Below, piece after piece: positions 34,356-42,575 of a stretch of 46,136 nucleotides of DNA. The DNA lies in contig DYMH01000011.1 of NCBI GenBank assembly GCA_020721645.1, positions 1-46,136 of the forward strand, read 5' to 3'. The notes below the pieces were generated by a model. That model saw only the letters and a list, made by a program, of their open reading frames with translations. It did not search any database and was not told the origin of the DNA. The number at the start of each line of letters is the position of its first letter. Within the stretch, counting starts at the first letter, position 1. Source of the stretch: Draconibacterium orientale (GTDB lineage Bacteria > Bacteroidota > Bacteroidia > Bacteroidales > JAADGE01). Both the position numbers and the translations under genes were made by a program.

Positions 34356-35546
34356 TTAGTAAAGAAATGTGTCGTAGGGATATTTTTTAGCATGCATTTC
34401 TTTGGCATTCTGATAAATCATATCCTTTAATGAATCGATGTTCATATTTTTTTTTGCAGAAATAAATATACAAGGCTTATTTTTTTGAGCAAACCACGTT
34501 TTTTGTAGTTCTTCGAGCGAATAATTTTTTTTTGTTTTTTCAGTCAAATCGTCATCATCTTTTCTTTCGTAAGTGAAAGCATCTATTTTGTTAAAAACTA
34601 AAATCGTGGGTTTATCACCGGCACCAATATCGGTTAAAGTTTTTTGAACGACATCAATTTGACCCTCGAAGGCATGATGAGAAATATCTACAATGTGCAG
34701 TAATATGTCCGATTCCCTTACTTCGTCTAAGGTCGATTTAAAAGATTCGACCAAATGATGCGGTAATTTCCGAATAAAACCAACAGTGTCCGACAAAAGA
34801 AAAGGCATATTTCCAATGACAACCTTTCTGACGGTTGTATCCAAAGTCGCAAATAATTTATTCTCGGCAAAAACCTCTGACTTACTTAATAAGTTCATCA
34901 ATGTCGATTTGCCTACATTCGTATAGCCTACCAAAGCGATGCGAACGAGTTGTCCGCGATTTTTGCGTTGGACAACTGTCTGCATATCAATTTTTTTTAG
35001 TTGCTCTTTTAAATTAGAAATTTTATCACGAATCACCCTCCGGTCTGTTTCGATTTCAGTTTCACCAGGACCGCGTAATCCGATTCCTCCGCGTTGTCGT
35101 TCCAAGTGGGTCCACATTCCTGTCAATCGTGGTAAAAGATATTGATATTGAGCCAAAGCAACTTGAACTTTTGAGTAGGCAGTTTGAGCACGTTTTGCAA
35201 AGATATCGAGTATTAAATTAGTTCGGTCCAAAACTTTACACCCCAAACCTTGGTCTATATTCCGAAGTTGAGAGGGGCTTAATTCATCATCAAAAACAAC
35301 TAAATCGATTTCGTTTTCTTCAACAAATTTTGCTATTTCCTCGAATTTACCTTTCCCTACGAAAGTTTTTGGGTGTGCACTATCAATTTTTTGAGTAAAC
35401 CGGCGAACAACCATTGCACCTGCCGTATCGACTAAAAAATCGAGTTCGTCTAAATATTCAGCTACATTTTCCTCAGTTTGGTGTTGATTAATAATGCCGA
35501 CAATAATGGCTTTTTCAGGCTCTTTGTTTAATAAATCTTTTTGCAT
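34356..35546 (-). CDS. hflX: GTPase HflX
   Basis: 396 residues. HflX binds the large ribosomal subunit and splits stalled ribosomes under stress. The N-terminal domain includes VGKGKFEEI and the VVFDDELSPSQLRNI block. It is followed by the family linker GLRGPGETEIETDRR. The G domain has GYTNVGKST (G1), DTVGFIRKLP (G3) and NKID (G4). It is a single gene, convergent with the t6A operon and upstream of tRNA-Ala on the other strand. Confidence 0.96.
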   Translation of the reverse strand: MQKDLLNKEPEKAIIVGIINQHQTEENVAEYLDELDFLVDTAGAMVVRRFTQKIDSAHPKTFVGKGKFEEIAKFVEENEIDLVVFDDELSPSQLRNIDQGLGCKVLDRTNLILDIFAKRAQTAYSKVQVALAQYQYLLPRLTGMWTHLERQRGGIGLRGPGETEIETDRRVIRDKISNLKEQLKKIDMQTVVQRKNRGQLVRIALVGYTNVGKSTLMNLLSKSEVFAENKLFATLDTTVRKVVIGNMPFLLSDTVGFIRKLPHHLVESFKSTLDEVRESDILLHIVDISHHAFEGQIDVVQKTLTDIGAGDKPTILVFNKIDAFTYERKDDDDLTEKTKKNYSLEELQKTWFAQKNKPCIFISAKKNMNIDSLKDMIYQNAKEMHAKKYPYDTFLY

Positions 35547-35722
35547 TGAAGATGTTGAGTTAATAGAATTGACTCGTTAAAAAAGCAATTTTTAGACGAT
35601 TCTGTCGTTTTTATAAGTAATAAAAAATTTTAAAAAGCTAATTTTAAAATCGTGTAAATGTACGCAGTGTAAAAAAAGAAAACAAAAAATTAAATAAATA
35701 TTTTATTATTCGATGAAATTAT

Positions 35723-35730
35723 TACTTTTG
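35723..35730 (+). promoter_or_regulatory. -7 promoter box before tRNA-Ala
   Basis: TACTTTTG, an exact TAnnTTTG match, ends 10 bp before the mature tRNA 5' end. The same 8-mer precedes efp and the gene at 39391. Confidence 0.7.
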
Positions 35731-35740
35731 CAAAAGATTT

Positions 35741-35814
35741 GGGGGCATAGCTCAGTTGGCTAGAGCGTTTGACTGGCAGTCAAAAGGTCAGGGGTTCGAT
35801 TCCCCTTGTCTCCA
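35741..35814 (+). tRNA. tRNA-Ala(GGC)
   Basis: A complete 74-nt cloverleaf. The acceptor stem GGGGGCA/TGTCTCC carries the G3-U70 pair that identifies alanine tRNAs. The D arm is GCTC/GAGC, the anticodon stem TTTGA/TCAAA encloses loop CTGGCAG with anticodon GGC (codon GCC), and the T arm is AGGGG-TTCGATT-CCCCT. The discriminator is A; CCA is not encoded. An integrase relic follows 150 bp downstream on the same strand. Confidence 0.97.
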
Positions 35815-35967
35815 CTTTTTAGAGTAAACTCGACAAAGCTATATTTTTATTTATTTGGTTATCAGAGGTGTTGATAGTTAAACGAGAAGCCTTAAAAGTT
35901 TATAATTTCCATTTTTTCGACAAAATGTGTTACTAAATTGTTACTAAAAATTTAGCATTTTGTCAAT

Positions 35968-36349
35968 ATGAAACCTCTTATTTATCTTAGAACAAACCAA
36001 CCTAAAACCGATGGTTCGTGTTCTGTTTACATGCGTATTACTGTAAAAGGTGATAAAAACTATTATTCGTTAAAAGTTACTGTACTTCCGATTTGTTGGG
36101 ATTCCGACAAATATAAAGTTTCTCGTAAAGAAATAAAGCATGAAGCGTACAACAAAATCATTGCAAAACATTTGAACAAAGCCGAAAACATTATTTTCAG
36201 ATACACGATTTCGGACAAAGATATTATCATTATCGGAATTTGATAAAAATTTCAGAAACAAATTTTATGATAATGTTGATTTTTTTGTATTTGTAGAATC
36301 GGAATTTGAAACACGTGTTAAAAAATCGGAAACGCTTCGAATGAAATGA
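35968..36349 (+). pseudogene. Broken tyrosine-recombinase (integrase) fragment
   Basis: The first 91 codons (35968-36243) match the arm-type DNA-binding domain of Bacteroidota integrases: PLIYLRTNQPKTDGSCSVYM, then YYSLKVTVLPICWD. Near 36231 the frame is lost. In the frame that starts at 36233 the protein continues in register with the family (EFDKNFRNKFYDNVDFFVFV, then KKSETLR) until a double stop at 36347. The catalytic domain is gone. Sitting just after a tRNA gene, this is probably what is left of an integrative element that used tRNA-Ala as its attachment site. Confidence 0.82.
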
Positions 36350-36466
36350 TGATACAGCAGGCTATCATTCGTTAAATGCTTAATAAAATTAAATTTTTTT
36401 TTTAACAGTTTCTTACAAATCACGATTTATTTTTCATTAAAAATTAGTTAATTAAATGAATTGCTT

Positions 36467-36474
36467 TACTTTTG
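36467..36474 (+). promoter_or_regulatory. -7 promoter box before efp
   Basis: TACTTTTG, an exact TAnnTTTG match, 47 bp before the efp ATG, leaving a leader of about 40 nt. Confidence 0.65.
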
Positions 36475-36521
36475 CAAAAAATGAAAAATCAATAAACATT
36501 TTATAACGATAGAAGAAGAAT

Positions 36522-37088
36522 ATGGCAACAACAGCTGATTTTAGAAACGGACTTTGTCTTGAATTTAATAACGATTTGTTCACAATTGTCCAATTTCAAC
36601 ACGTAAAACCGGGCAAAGGACCTGCATTTGTTCGTACAAAAATGAAAAGCCTAACTACGGGGAAGGTGATTGAAAACACGTTCAATGCCGGTGTCAAAAT
36701 CAACACGGCACGCGTAGAACGTCGCCCACATCAATTTTTGTTTAAAGACGATTTGGGCTATAATTTTATGCACACCGATACATTTGAACAAATAAGTATT
36801 AAAGAAGATTTAATAGAGAATTATGATTTACTCAAAGAAGGTCAAAATGTTGAAATCGTAATTCATGCCGATACCGAAACACCTTTATCGTGTGAATTGC
36901 CATCTTTTGTGGAAATGGAAATCACATATACCGAGCCGGGTTTGAGAGGCGATACGTCGTCATCATCGTCTCTGAAACAAGCGACCGTAGAAACAGGCGC
37001 CACAATCAATGTTCCGTTGTTTATCAATATCGGAGATCGAATTAAAGTGGATACGCGCGACCGTTCGTACAGCGAAAGATTAAAATAA
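36522..37088 (+). CDS. efp: Elongation factor P
   Basis: 188 residues, full length. EF-P relieves ribosome stalling at proline runs. The loop that carries the modified residue reads HVKPGKGPAF, with K32 at the tip, the position that is beta-lysylated in E. coli. The C-terminal OB domain ends with GDRIKVDTRDRSYSERLK, the canonical EF-P signature. No modification gene (epmA, epmB) lies nearby. It has its own promoter and ends 142 bp before the phosphatase gene. Confidence 0.97.
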   Translation: MATTADFRNGLCLEFNNDLFTIVQFQHVKPGKGPAFVRTKMKSLTTGKVIENTFNAGVKINTARVERRPHQFLFKDDLGYNFMHTDTFEQISIKEDLIENYDLLKEGQNVEIVIHADTETPLSCELPSFVEMEITYTEPGLRGDTSSSSSLKQATVETGATINVPLFINIGDRIKVDTRDRSYSERLK

Positions 37089-37230
37089 GACGAAATCGAA
37101 GGACAATTCTATTTCAACTGTTTTCAAACAAATAAAGAGCAACCTTGAATCGGGAAATAATATAATTCAACAAATTTTTGAATTATCATAATTCCGGTAC
37201 AAGGTTTGTTTTTTAGATAAATAAAAAAAT

Positions 37231-38466
37231 ATGTCTCCCAAAGCATCATTAACCCGATTGCAATTTTCCAATTTCAAACTTTCGGCTCTTCTTGAAATGA
37301 CAAACGCAATAAACGGCAATCTTTCCACAGCCGAACTTTTAGGAAAATTTAAATCTTTATTATTAGACGAACTGCATATCGGAAAATTAATAGTTTTCGC
37401 ATATTTTGATTCGTGGAGCATCATGCTGGAATCGGGAGGCAAATCGAAAGATTTTGAAAAAATTCGGGTTGAAGAGGATCTAATTGATATTAACGATATT
37501 ACAACAACTTCTTCTACAGAGAATAATAAAATTTCGTCCTACGATTTCGTTATTCCCGTATTTCACAACAAAATACCCTTGGCTTATGTCCTTATCGGTG
37601 ATGTGGAAGAAGAACAGGAAGGGGTGAGTCCGAGTATAAAACATCTAAGTTTTATTCAAACTTTGACCAATGTTATCTTTGTCGCTATTGAAAATAAAAG
37701 ACTTTACAAAGAAACATTGAAACAAGAACGTATAAAGCAAGAGATGAAAATGGCAACCGAAATGCAAAACATGCTCGTGCCCGATGCTAATTTATTTCCT
37801 GCAAATCAATATTATTCAGTTCATTCTTTCTATTTGCCGCATTTTGAAGTTGGCGGCGATTATTATGATTTTATCGAATTAGACGAAAAAGAGCTTTTCT
37901 TTTGTATAGCCGATGTATCGGGAAAAGGAATGCCGGCTGCAATTTTGATGTCGAATTTTCAAGCCGGATTAAAAGCATTTTTGAAATACCGGCCCCAATT
38001 GCCCGATTTAATCAGCAACTTGAATGAACGTGTATTGGATAGTGCAAAAGGCGAAAAATTTATCACGTTTTTTGCAGGTCAATACAATGTTCAAAGCCGC
38101 GAATTAAGATATATTAATGCCGGGCACAATCCACCTTTTCTCTACGAAAAAAAGAATGGAAATTTACAACAATTAACAAAAGGGTGTGTTGGAATGGGCA
38201 TGCTGGATTTTTTACCCAATCTTGAAGAAGGTGTCATTATCATTCCAAAAGACTCAAAACTCATCTTGTTTACCGATGGCTTAGCTGAATTGGATTATCA
38301 AAACAAGAACAATCCGGAAGGCGGTTTGGAAGCTCTTGAAATTTGTTTGAGCGACCGCTTGTCGCTTTTGTCCAATATCGAAAAATTGCGAAAAGAATTA
38401 AATCTCGAAAAAACAAATCAAGCTCTTTTCGATGACATTACAATACTAGGAATCGAATTTTTTTAA
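37231..38466 (+). CDS. SpoIIE/PP2C-type serine/threonine phosphatase with GAF-like N-terminus
   Basis: 411 residues, no membrane segment. Residues 1-150 look like a GAF-type sensor (LLEMTNAINGNLSTAELLGKF), then a short helical linker (RLYKETLKQERIKQEMKMATEMQ). The catalytic domain follows from about 165, with GGDYYDF (208-214), DVSGKGMPAA (D228), FTDGLAELD and DDITILG as metal-binding elements. This is the RsbU/SiaA-like class that dephosphorylates small regulatory phosphoproteins. Its stop codon overlaps by 4 bp the stop of a convergent SiaC-like gene, a likely substrate. Confidence 0.93.
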   Translation: MSPKASLTRLQFSNFKLSALLEMTNAINGNLSTAELLGKFKSLLLDELHIGKLIVFAYFDSWSIMLESGGKSKDFEKIRVEEDLIDINDITTTSSTENNKISSYDFVIPVFHNKIPLAYVLIGDVEEEQEGVSPSIKHLSFIQTLTNVIFVAIENKRLYKETLKQERIKQEMKMATEMQNMLVPDANLFPANQYYSVHSFYLPHFEVGGDYYDFIELDEKELFFCIADVSGKGMPAAILMSNFQAGLKAFLKYRPQLPDLISNLNERVLDSAKGEKFITFFAGQYNVQSRELRYINAGHNPPFLYEKKNGNLQQLTKGCVGMGMLDFLPNLEEGVIIIPKDSKLILFTDGLAELDYQNKNNPEGGLEALEICLSDRLSLLSNIEKLRKELNLEKTNQALFDDITILGIEFF

Positions 38467-38852
38467 TAGGTTATCATTCTGATTTTAACACCTGTTTCGT
38501 GGATAACATCTTGTATATCCTCTTCCATATCAACATCATCTTTATTATAGTACCATTCAATATCCACCTTACCGCCGCGAGTTTCAAAATCTTTCAGAGT
38601 CTCCATGATGGTATAGAGGCAGCCGGAAGTTCCTGTGTTGTAATAGTCTAATTTACAAATAAATTTCAAACTTCGCGACACATCTTCAGCATAATCCATC
38701 AACCAACGAAATATTGGGTCGAAAAATTCAAAAGTATTATCCATATATGATTCGCCGCTTATTTCGCAAATACCGGTCGTTCCGTCAAAATTAATAAGAG
38801 GGGTTGTATTTATTTGGTCTTCGACCCGAATGTCGATGTGTAAATTTTTCAT
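38463..38852 (-). CDS. SiaC-family regulatory phosphoprotein (DUF1987)
   Basis: 129 residues, full length. The family pattern is clear: the GICEISGESYMDN block at 27-39, F-x-P-x-x-x-W-L near 44-51, and LDYYNTGTSG at 68-77. The last corresponds to the SiaC stretch YLNTSS that holds the phosphorylated threonine; T73 is the likely equivalent. In Pseudomonas, SiaC is phosphorylated by SiaB, dephosphorylated by the PP2C SiaA, and when free activates the diguanylate cyclase SiaD. Here the convergent neighbour is a SpoIIE/PP2C phosphatase, but no SiaB kinase or GGDEF protein is in the window. A weak -7 box (TAATTTCG on the minus strand) lies at 38879-38886. Confidence 0.88.
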   Translation of the reverse strand: MKNLHIDIRVEDQINTTPLINFDGTTGICEISGESYMDNTFEFFDPIFRWLMDYAEDVSRSLKFICKLDYYNTGTSGCLYTIMETLKDFETRGGKVDIEWYYNKDDVDMEEDIQDVIHETGVKIRMITY

Positions 38853-39390
38853 GTTTATTATTGTTCGGTTAAAATACTCGAAATTAGATATGTAGTGATT
38901 ATTTCATTTTCAATAAAATGTGATAAACTTTGATTGGTTGATTATTTGATGTGATGATTATTCAATACTTACATACGAAAAAAAACAAATAATCCGTTTT
39001 TAGAATCGTACGGAACTTTGAAAATTTAATAATTTTCAAATACAACAATTTTTTTGCCGGTTAAATTATTTATATGTTTATTATTAGTAAATTACTAATT
39101 GGACGAATTGTTAAAATTTGATTTTTCCCTGTTCACATACTTCAAATTTAGCATAAATATATAAAAAAAAATAAAAAATACTTTTTTGTAAAAGAAGTTG
39201 CTCGTTCAATTATTTATAAATCGCAAAACAGAACTGGGTTAAAAACATCAATTTTCAAATGTATGAAAAAGAATTTTGATTTTATGCATTTTATCAATAA
39301 ATTTATACAAACTATAAATTAATACTAAACTATTCGGAAATATATGTTTTATTTGTACTTTTGAAAGACAAGAATCAATAAATTATTTTC
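38853..39390. other. AT-rich intergenic region
   Basis: 538 bp between divergent genes. Apart from the promoter box at 39356 and the weak minus-strand box near 38880, I see no gene, hairpin or repeat. Composition is very AT-rich with runs of A and T. Confidence 0.6.
39356..39363 (+). promoter_or_regulatory. -7 promoter box before unknown gene
   Basis: TACTTTTG, an exact TAnnTTTG match, 27 bp before the ATG at 39391. It supports that this small gene is real and transcribed. Confidence 0.6.
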
Positions 39391-39957
39391 ATGCCCGTAA
39401 ACATTAAATCAAACACAATCAACGCAATATTCCGTTCAATAAAACCTCGTTTTACAGCTCAACTTGGCAAATTCACACATCATCGTTTCTCGTCCGATTG
39501 GCATTTCTACGGATTGGCCTTTGTGAAAGATGAGCTGACTTATGTTTTCGGTTTTAACGTAGGATTTTTTAAAAAATCTGATTCAGAGAATTTTGATTTT
39601 GTCGGAATGAATGTTTTGGTACGTTCCAATGAGCCAAACGAAGAATTACGTGAAAAATATGCCGTTTTTTTTCGGGAAAATCTCAAAGATTGGTTTTTTG
39701 CAGAAGACGAATATTCTTCGTTTCGAGGTGCCGGGCGAGAATTTATGCGTTATAAAAAAATTGAAGAATTTGAAAATCAAGACCAAATCATCGAATTCAT
39801 TCACCAAAGTATTGATGCACTGCAAAAAGTATATCCGCTGATACTCAGCAATCCGGAAAATATTTTCGATGATGTTTTGCGAGCCGCTTTCCCTTGGCAC
39901 GATTCAATAAAAGACATCTGCGAAAATGTTTTTAGTCAAAACGAACGAAATTCCTGA
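39391..39957 (+). CDS. Hypothetical protein
   Basis: 188 residues, not recognised. It has no signal peptide or membrane helix. The first half looks beta-rich (HRFSSDWHFYGLAFVKDELTY, then a Phe-rich strand VFGFNVGFF). The second half looks helical (EFENQDQIIEFIHQSIDALQ). The composition is acidic and aromatic. A good promoter box precedes it and the codon use is like its neighbours. It ends 45 bp before the BatA-like gene on the same strand and may be co-transcribed with it. No function is proposed. Confidence 0.75.
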   Translation: MPVNIKSNTINAIFRSIKPRFTAQLGKFTHHRFSSDWHFYGLAFVKDELTYVFGFNVGFFKKSDSENFDFVGMNVLVRSNEPNEELREKYAVFFRENLKDWFFAEDEYSSFRGAGREFMRYKKIEEFENQDQIIEFIHQSIDALQKVYPLILSNPENIFDDVLRAAFPWHDSIKDICENVFSQNERNS

Positions 39958-40002
39958 TTCTTTTTATCTTTTTATTGATATCAAATCAATATATAAATTT
40001 CA

Positions 40003-42054
40003 ATGAACTTCACGTATCCCGCCTTTTTATTTTCACTTTTTGCCCTTGCAATTCCCATAATCATACATCTTTTTACGTTTAGAACCTACAAAACGGTTTA
40101 TTTCAGTAATGTGGCATTTCTTAAAAATTTAAAACAAGAAACTGCTTCGAAATCTAAAATAAAACATCTTTTAGTGTTGATATCAAGACTTTTAGCTTTG
40201 GCTGCTTTGATATTCGCATTTGCTCAACCGTTTCTTCCTTCGGCAGATTCCGGAAAAATTTTCAAAGATAATTTGGTGGGTATTTATATCGATAATTCGT
40301 TCAGCAGCCAAGCCGACAGCAAATTCGGAAAGATTATTGAACTTGCCCAAAAAAAAGCCTTTATCACAGTTGATGCCTATCCGCAGGGAACAGAATTTAT
40401 TTTTCTGTCCAACGAATTTAAACCATTGCATCAAAGACCGGTGGGAAAGGAGCACGTTCGCGAATTTATCAATACTACCCAAAGCGGTCCGGAAGTCAGA
40501 CAAATATCCCAAGTTATTGAGCGATTTAAAAATACCTTTTCCGAATTTTCAAAATCGCAAAACAACATTCTGTATTTGATTTCCGATTTACAGAAATCAA
40601 CTGCCGATTTACAGAATCTCAAAGACGACAGTCTGTTCAAAATTGTTCTTGTTACGCTGGAAGCCCAATCGCAAAATAAATTGACCATCGATTCTCTTTG
40701 GTTCGATAATCCGAACCGTAAACTCAACGCACCCGATGAAATATTTGTGTCGCTGAGCAACCAATCAGACGAAAATTTTCAAAATATCCCGCTGAAACTC
40801 TATTTGAATGATACGTTGAAAGTACCGGGAAGTTTTAACATCGCACCGCACGAATCGAAAATAGAAAAATTGATTTTTACCAATACCAAAGCAGGTTTTG
40901 TAAACGGCAAAATCGAAATTACTGATTTCCCTGTAACATTCGACAATTCTTTCTATTTCAATTTCGAAATACCCCAAAATAAAAAGGTATTAATCGTAGG
41001 AAGCGAACAGAAGAATCCTTTTATCGATGGACTTTTTGAAGGGAATTCTTACTTTATCATTGAACATCGAACCGAAAACACAATCAAAAATTCGGAATTG
41101 TCTAAATTTGATGTTTTAATTTTAGACGGTCCAAAATCGATTTCCGAACATTTATCCCGAGAAAGTACCGCATTAGTTGCCGACGGCGGCACATTGCTCG
41201 TTTTCCCGGGAAATAATATTGACATTACCTCGTACAACAATTTTTTTACAAAAATAGGGGCTAATTATATCATAGGAATTGACAGCTCCAAATTATTCTA
41301 CAACAGAATCAATGAAAATGAAGCCATTTTTAAAGATGTTTTCATTAAAAAAGAAGAAAATCCCGATTTGCCTTTCACAAGCCGCCATTACAAATTCAGT
41401 GATATTATCGGCAAAGACCAAACAACTTTGCTGGCTGCCGAAAATAACGATATGATGCTTGGAAAAACACGATTCGGAGCAGGAATTGTCTATATATCAG
41501 CACAAGCCGCCAATGCAAAATTCGGAAATCTAACCCTGCACCCAATTTGGGCTCCCACGCTTTACAACATGGTTTTCTTCGGAAACAAAGCCGATGAACT
41601 TTATTATATTATCGGAGAAAATACCAGAATAGCCGTAAATACAGACACGTATTCAAAGGATAATGTTGTGAAAATTACAAACTTGGAACAAAAAACTGAT
41701 TTCATACCGCAAATACGCCGAAGCGAAAACGGGCAGGGTTTTGTGCTTTTCCCGGAAGACAATGTTCGTTACTCGGGAAATTATTCTGTTCGACAAGCCG
41801 AAAAATTGATTAAAGGAATTGCTTTCAATTATAATCGTGCGGAGGCTGAGCCGGCGTGTTATTCGTCGGAAGATATTCAAAAAATAATTGCGGAAAAGGG
41901 CTTAAAAAATTTTACAACAGCCGATTTCAGCGAAAATACAGCCATTGCCGAAATTCTCCCTTTCGGAAAACAAACCGAATTGTGGAAATATTTTATTGTT
42001 GCAGCCCTTGTATTTCTTGGATTTGAAGTTTTGCTTATCCGATTTTTCAAATAA
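40003..42054 (+). CDS. BatA-domain membrane protein with von Willebrand-like region
   Basis: 683 residues. The first 80 are the BatA (aerotolerance N-terminal) domain: a membrane helix, HLFTFRTYKTVYFSNVAFLK, and a second helix ending AFAQPFLPS. A periplasmic von Willebrand A-like domain follows, with a partial MIDAS motif D97-x-S99-x-S101 (IDNSFS). A larger beta-rich part has a GATase-like stretch (FDVLILDGPKSISEHLSRES). A final membrane helix (YFIVAALVFLGFEVLLIRF) closes the protein. Bacteroidota usually have such genes outside the classical bat operon; the function is not settled, but envelope maintenance is assumed. Confidence 0.85.
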   Translation: MNFTYPAFLFSLFALAIPIIIHLFTFRTYKTVYFSNVAFLKNLKQETASKSKIKHLLVLISRLLALAALIFAFAQPFLPSADSGKIFKDNLVGIYIDNSFSSQADSKFGKIIELAQKKAFITVDAYPQGTEFIFLSNEFKPLHQRPVGKEHVREFINTTQSGPEVRQISQVIERFKNTFSEFSKSQNNILYLISDLQKSTADLQNLKDDSLFKIVLVTLEAQSQNKLTIDSLWFDNPNRKLNAPDEIFVSLSNQSDENFQNIPLKLYLNDTLKVPGSFNIAPHESKIEKLIFTNTKAGFVNGKIEITDFPVTFDNSFYFNFEIPQNKKVLIVGSEQKNPFIDGLFEGNSYFIIEHRTENTIKNSELSKFDVLILDGPKSISEHLSRESTALVADGGTLLVFPGNNIDITSYNNFFTKIGANYIIGIDSSKLFYNRINENEAIFKDVFIKKEENPDLPFTSRHYKFSDIIGKDQTTLLAAENNDMMLGKTRFGAGIVYISAQAANAKFGNLTLHPIWAPTLYNMVFFGNKADELYYIIGENTRIAVNTDTYSKDNVVKITNLEQKTDFIPQIRRSENGQGFVLFPEDNVRYSGNYSVRQAEKLIKGIAFNYNRAEAEPACYSSEDIQKIIAEKGLKNFTTADFSENTAIAEILPFGKQTELWKYFIVAALVFLGFEVLLIRFFK

Positions 42055-42172
42055 AAAATTAGAATATTTTTTTTATTGCTTATAAAAAAATCGCATAAAA
42101 ATATTTTCAAAATAAAAAAAAAATCTTACATTGCGTAGAATTTAAAATTTTTAACCTCAAATTTAAGGAATT

Positions 42173-42385
42173 ATGGAAGAAAAGAAAGTACAATCGAAAG
42201 TAACGATGATTATTGTATGCTGGTTTCTCGGCGGATTAGGAATTCATCGTTTAATGATGGGTTACAGTAATTGGTGGTTGATGCTCATTACTTTGGGCGG
42301 TTGCGGAATTTGGACAATTATTGACCTTATTCAAATTATCACCGGAAAAATGGGTATGGCAGACGGACGACCGTTGGAAGGCTAA
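42173..42385 (+). CDS. TM2-domain protein
   Basis: 70 residues forming two membrane helices joined by a tight turn, with the TM2 pattern: WFLGGLGIHRLMMGYSNWWL, then GGCGIWTIIDLIQIITG. The first helix begins after a short charged N-terminus. TM2 proteins are small integral membrane proteins of unclear role. It is followed by a strong terminator and is probably a single-gene unit. Confidence 0.9.
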   Translation: MEEKKVQSKVTMIIVCWFLGGLGIHRLMMGYSNWWLMLITLGGCGIWTIIDLIQIITGKMGMADGRPLEG

Positions 42386-42402
42386 AACAACAAGATTAAA
42401 TT

Positions 42403-42437
42403 AAAAAAACCGATTTCATTGAAAATCGGTTTTTTTT
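42403..42437 (+). terminator. Terminator after TM2 gene
   Basis: CCGATTT (42410-42416) pairs with AAATCGG (42423-42429), extended by A/T pairs and followed by a run of eight T, 25 bp after the stop. Confidence 0.85.
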
Positions 42438-42540
42438 ATTGAAAATTTCCGGGAAACGGATAAGGATATAAAGTAATAGGACATATTTATTTGTATATTA
42501 TAATGTCCATATTCTTTTCAAAATCAAATTATTACATCAT

Positions 42541-42568
42541 TAACCATTAACCATTAATATTTAACCAT
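42541..42568. repeat. Short TAACCAT repeats
   Basis: TAACCAT occurs at 42541-42547, 42548-42554 and 42562-42568, just past the stop of nrdJ. It is a simple low-copy repeat with no known role. Confidence 0.5.
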
Positions 42569-42575
42569 TAGTAAT

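Noticed and set aside
35968-36521. Full prophage or integrative element after tRNA-Ala
   Set aside because: Only the integrase start remains; efp, a core gene, follows within 200 bp.
40003-42054. Classical bat (aerotolerance) operon
   Set aside because: No MoxR ATPase, DUF58 or other Bat genes are near; only one BatA-domain protein is present.
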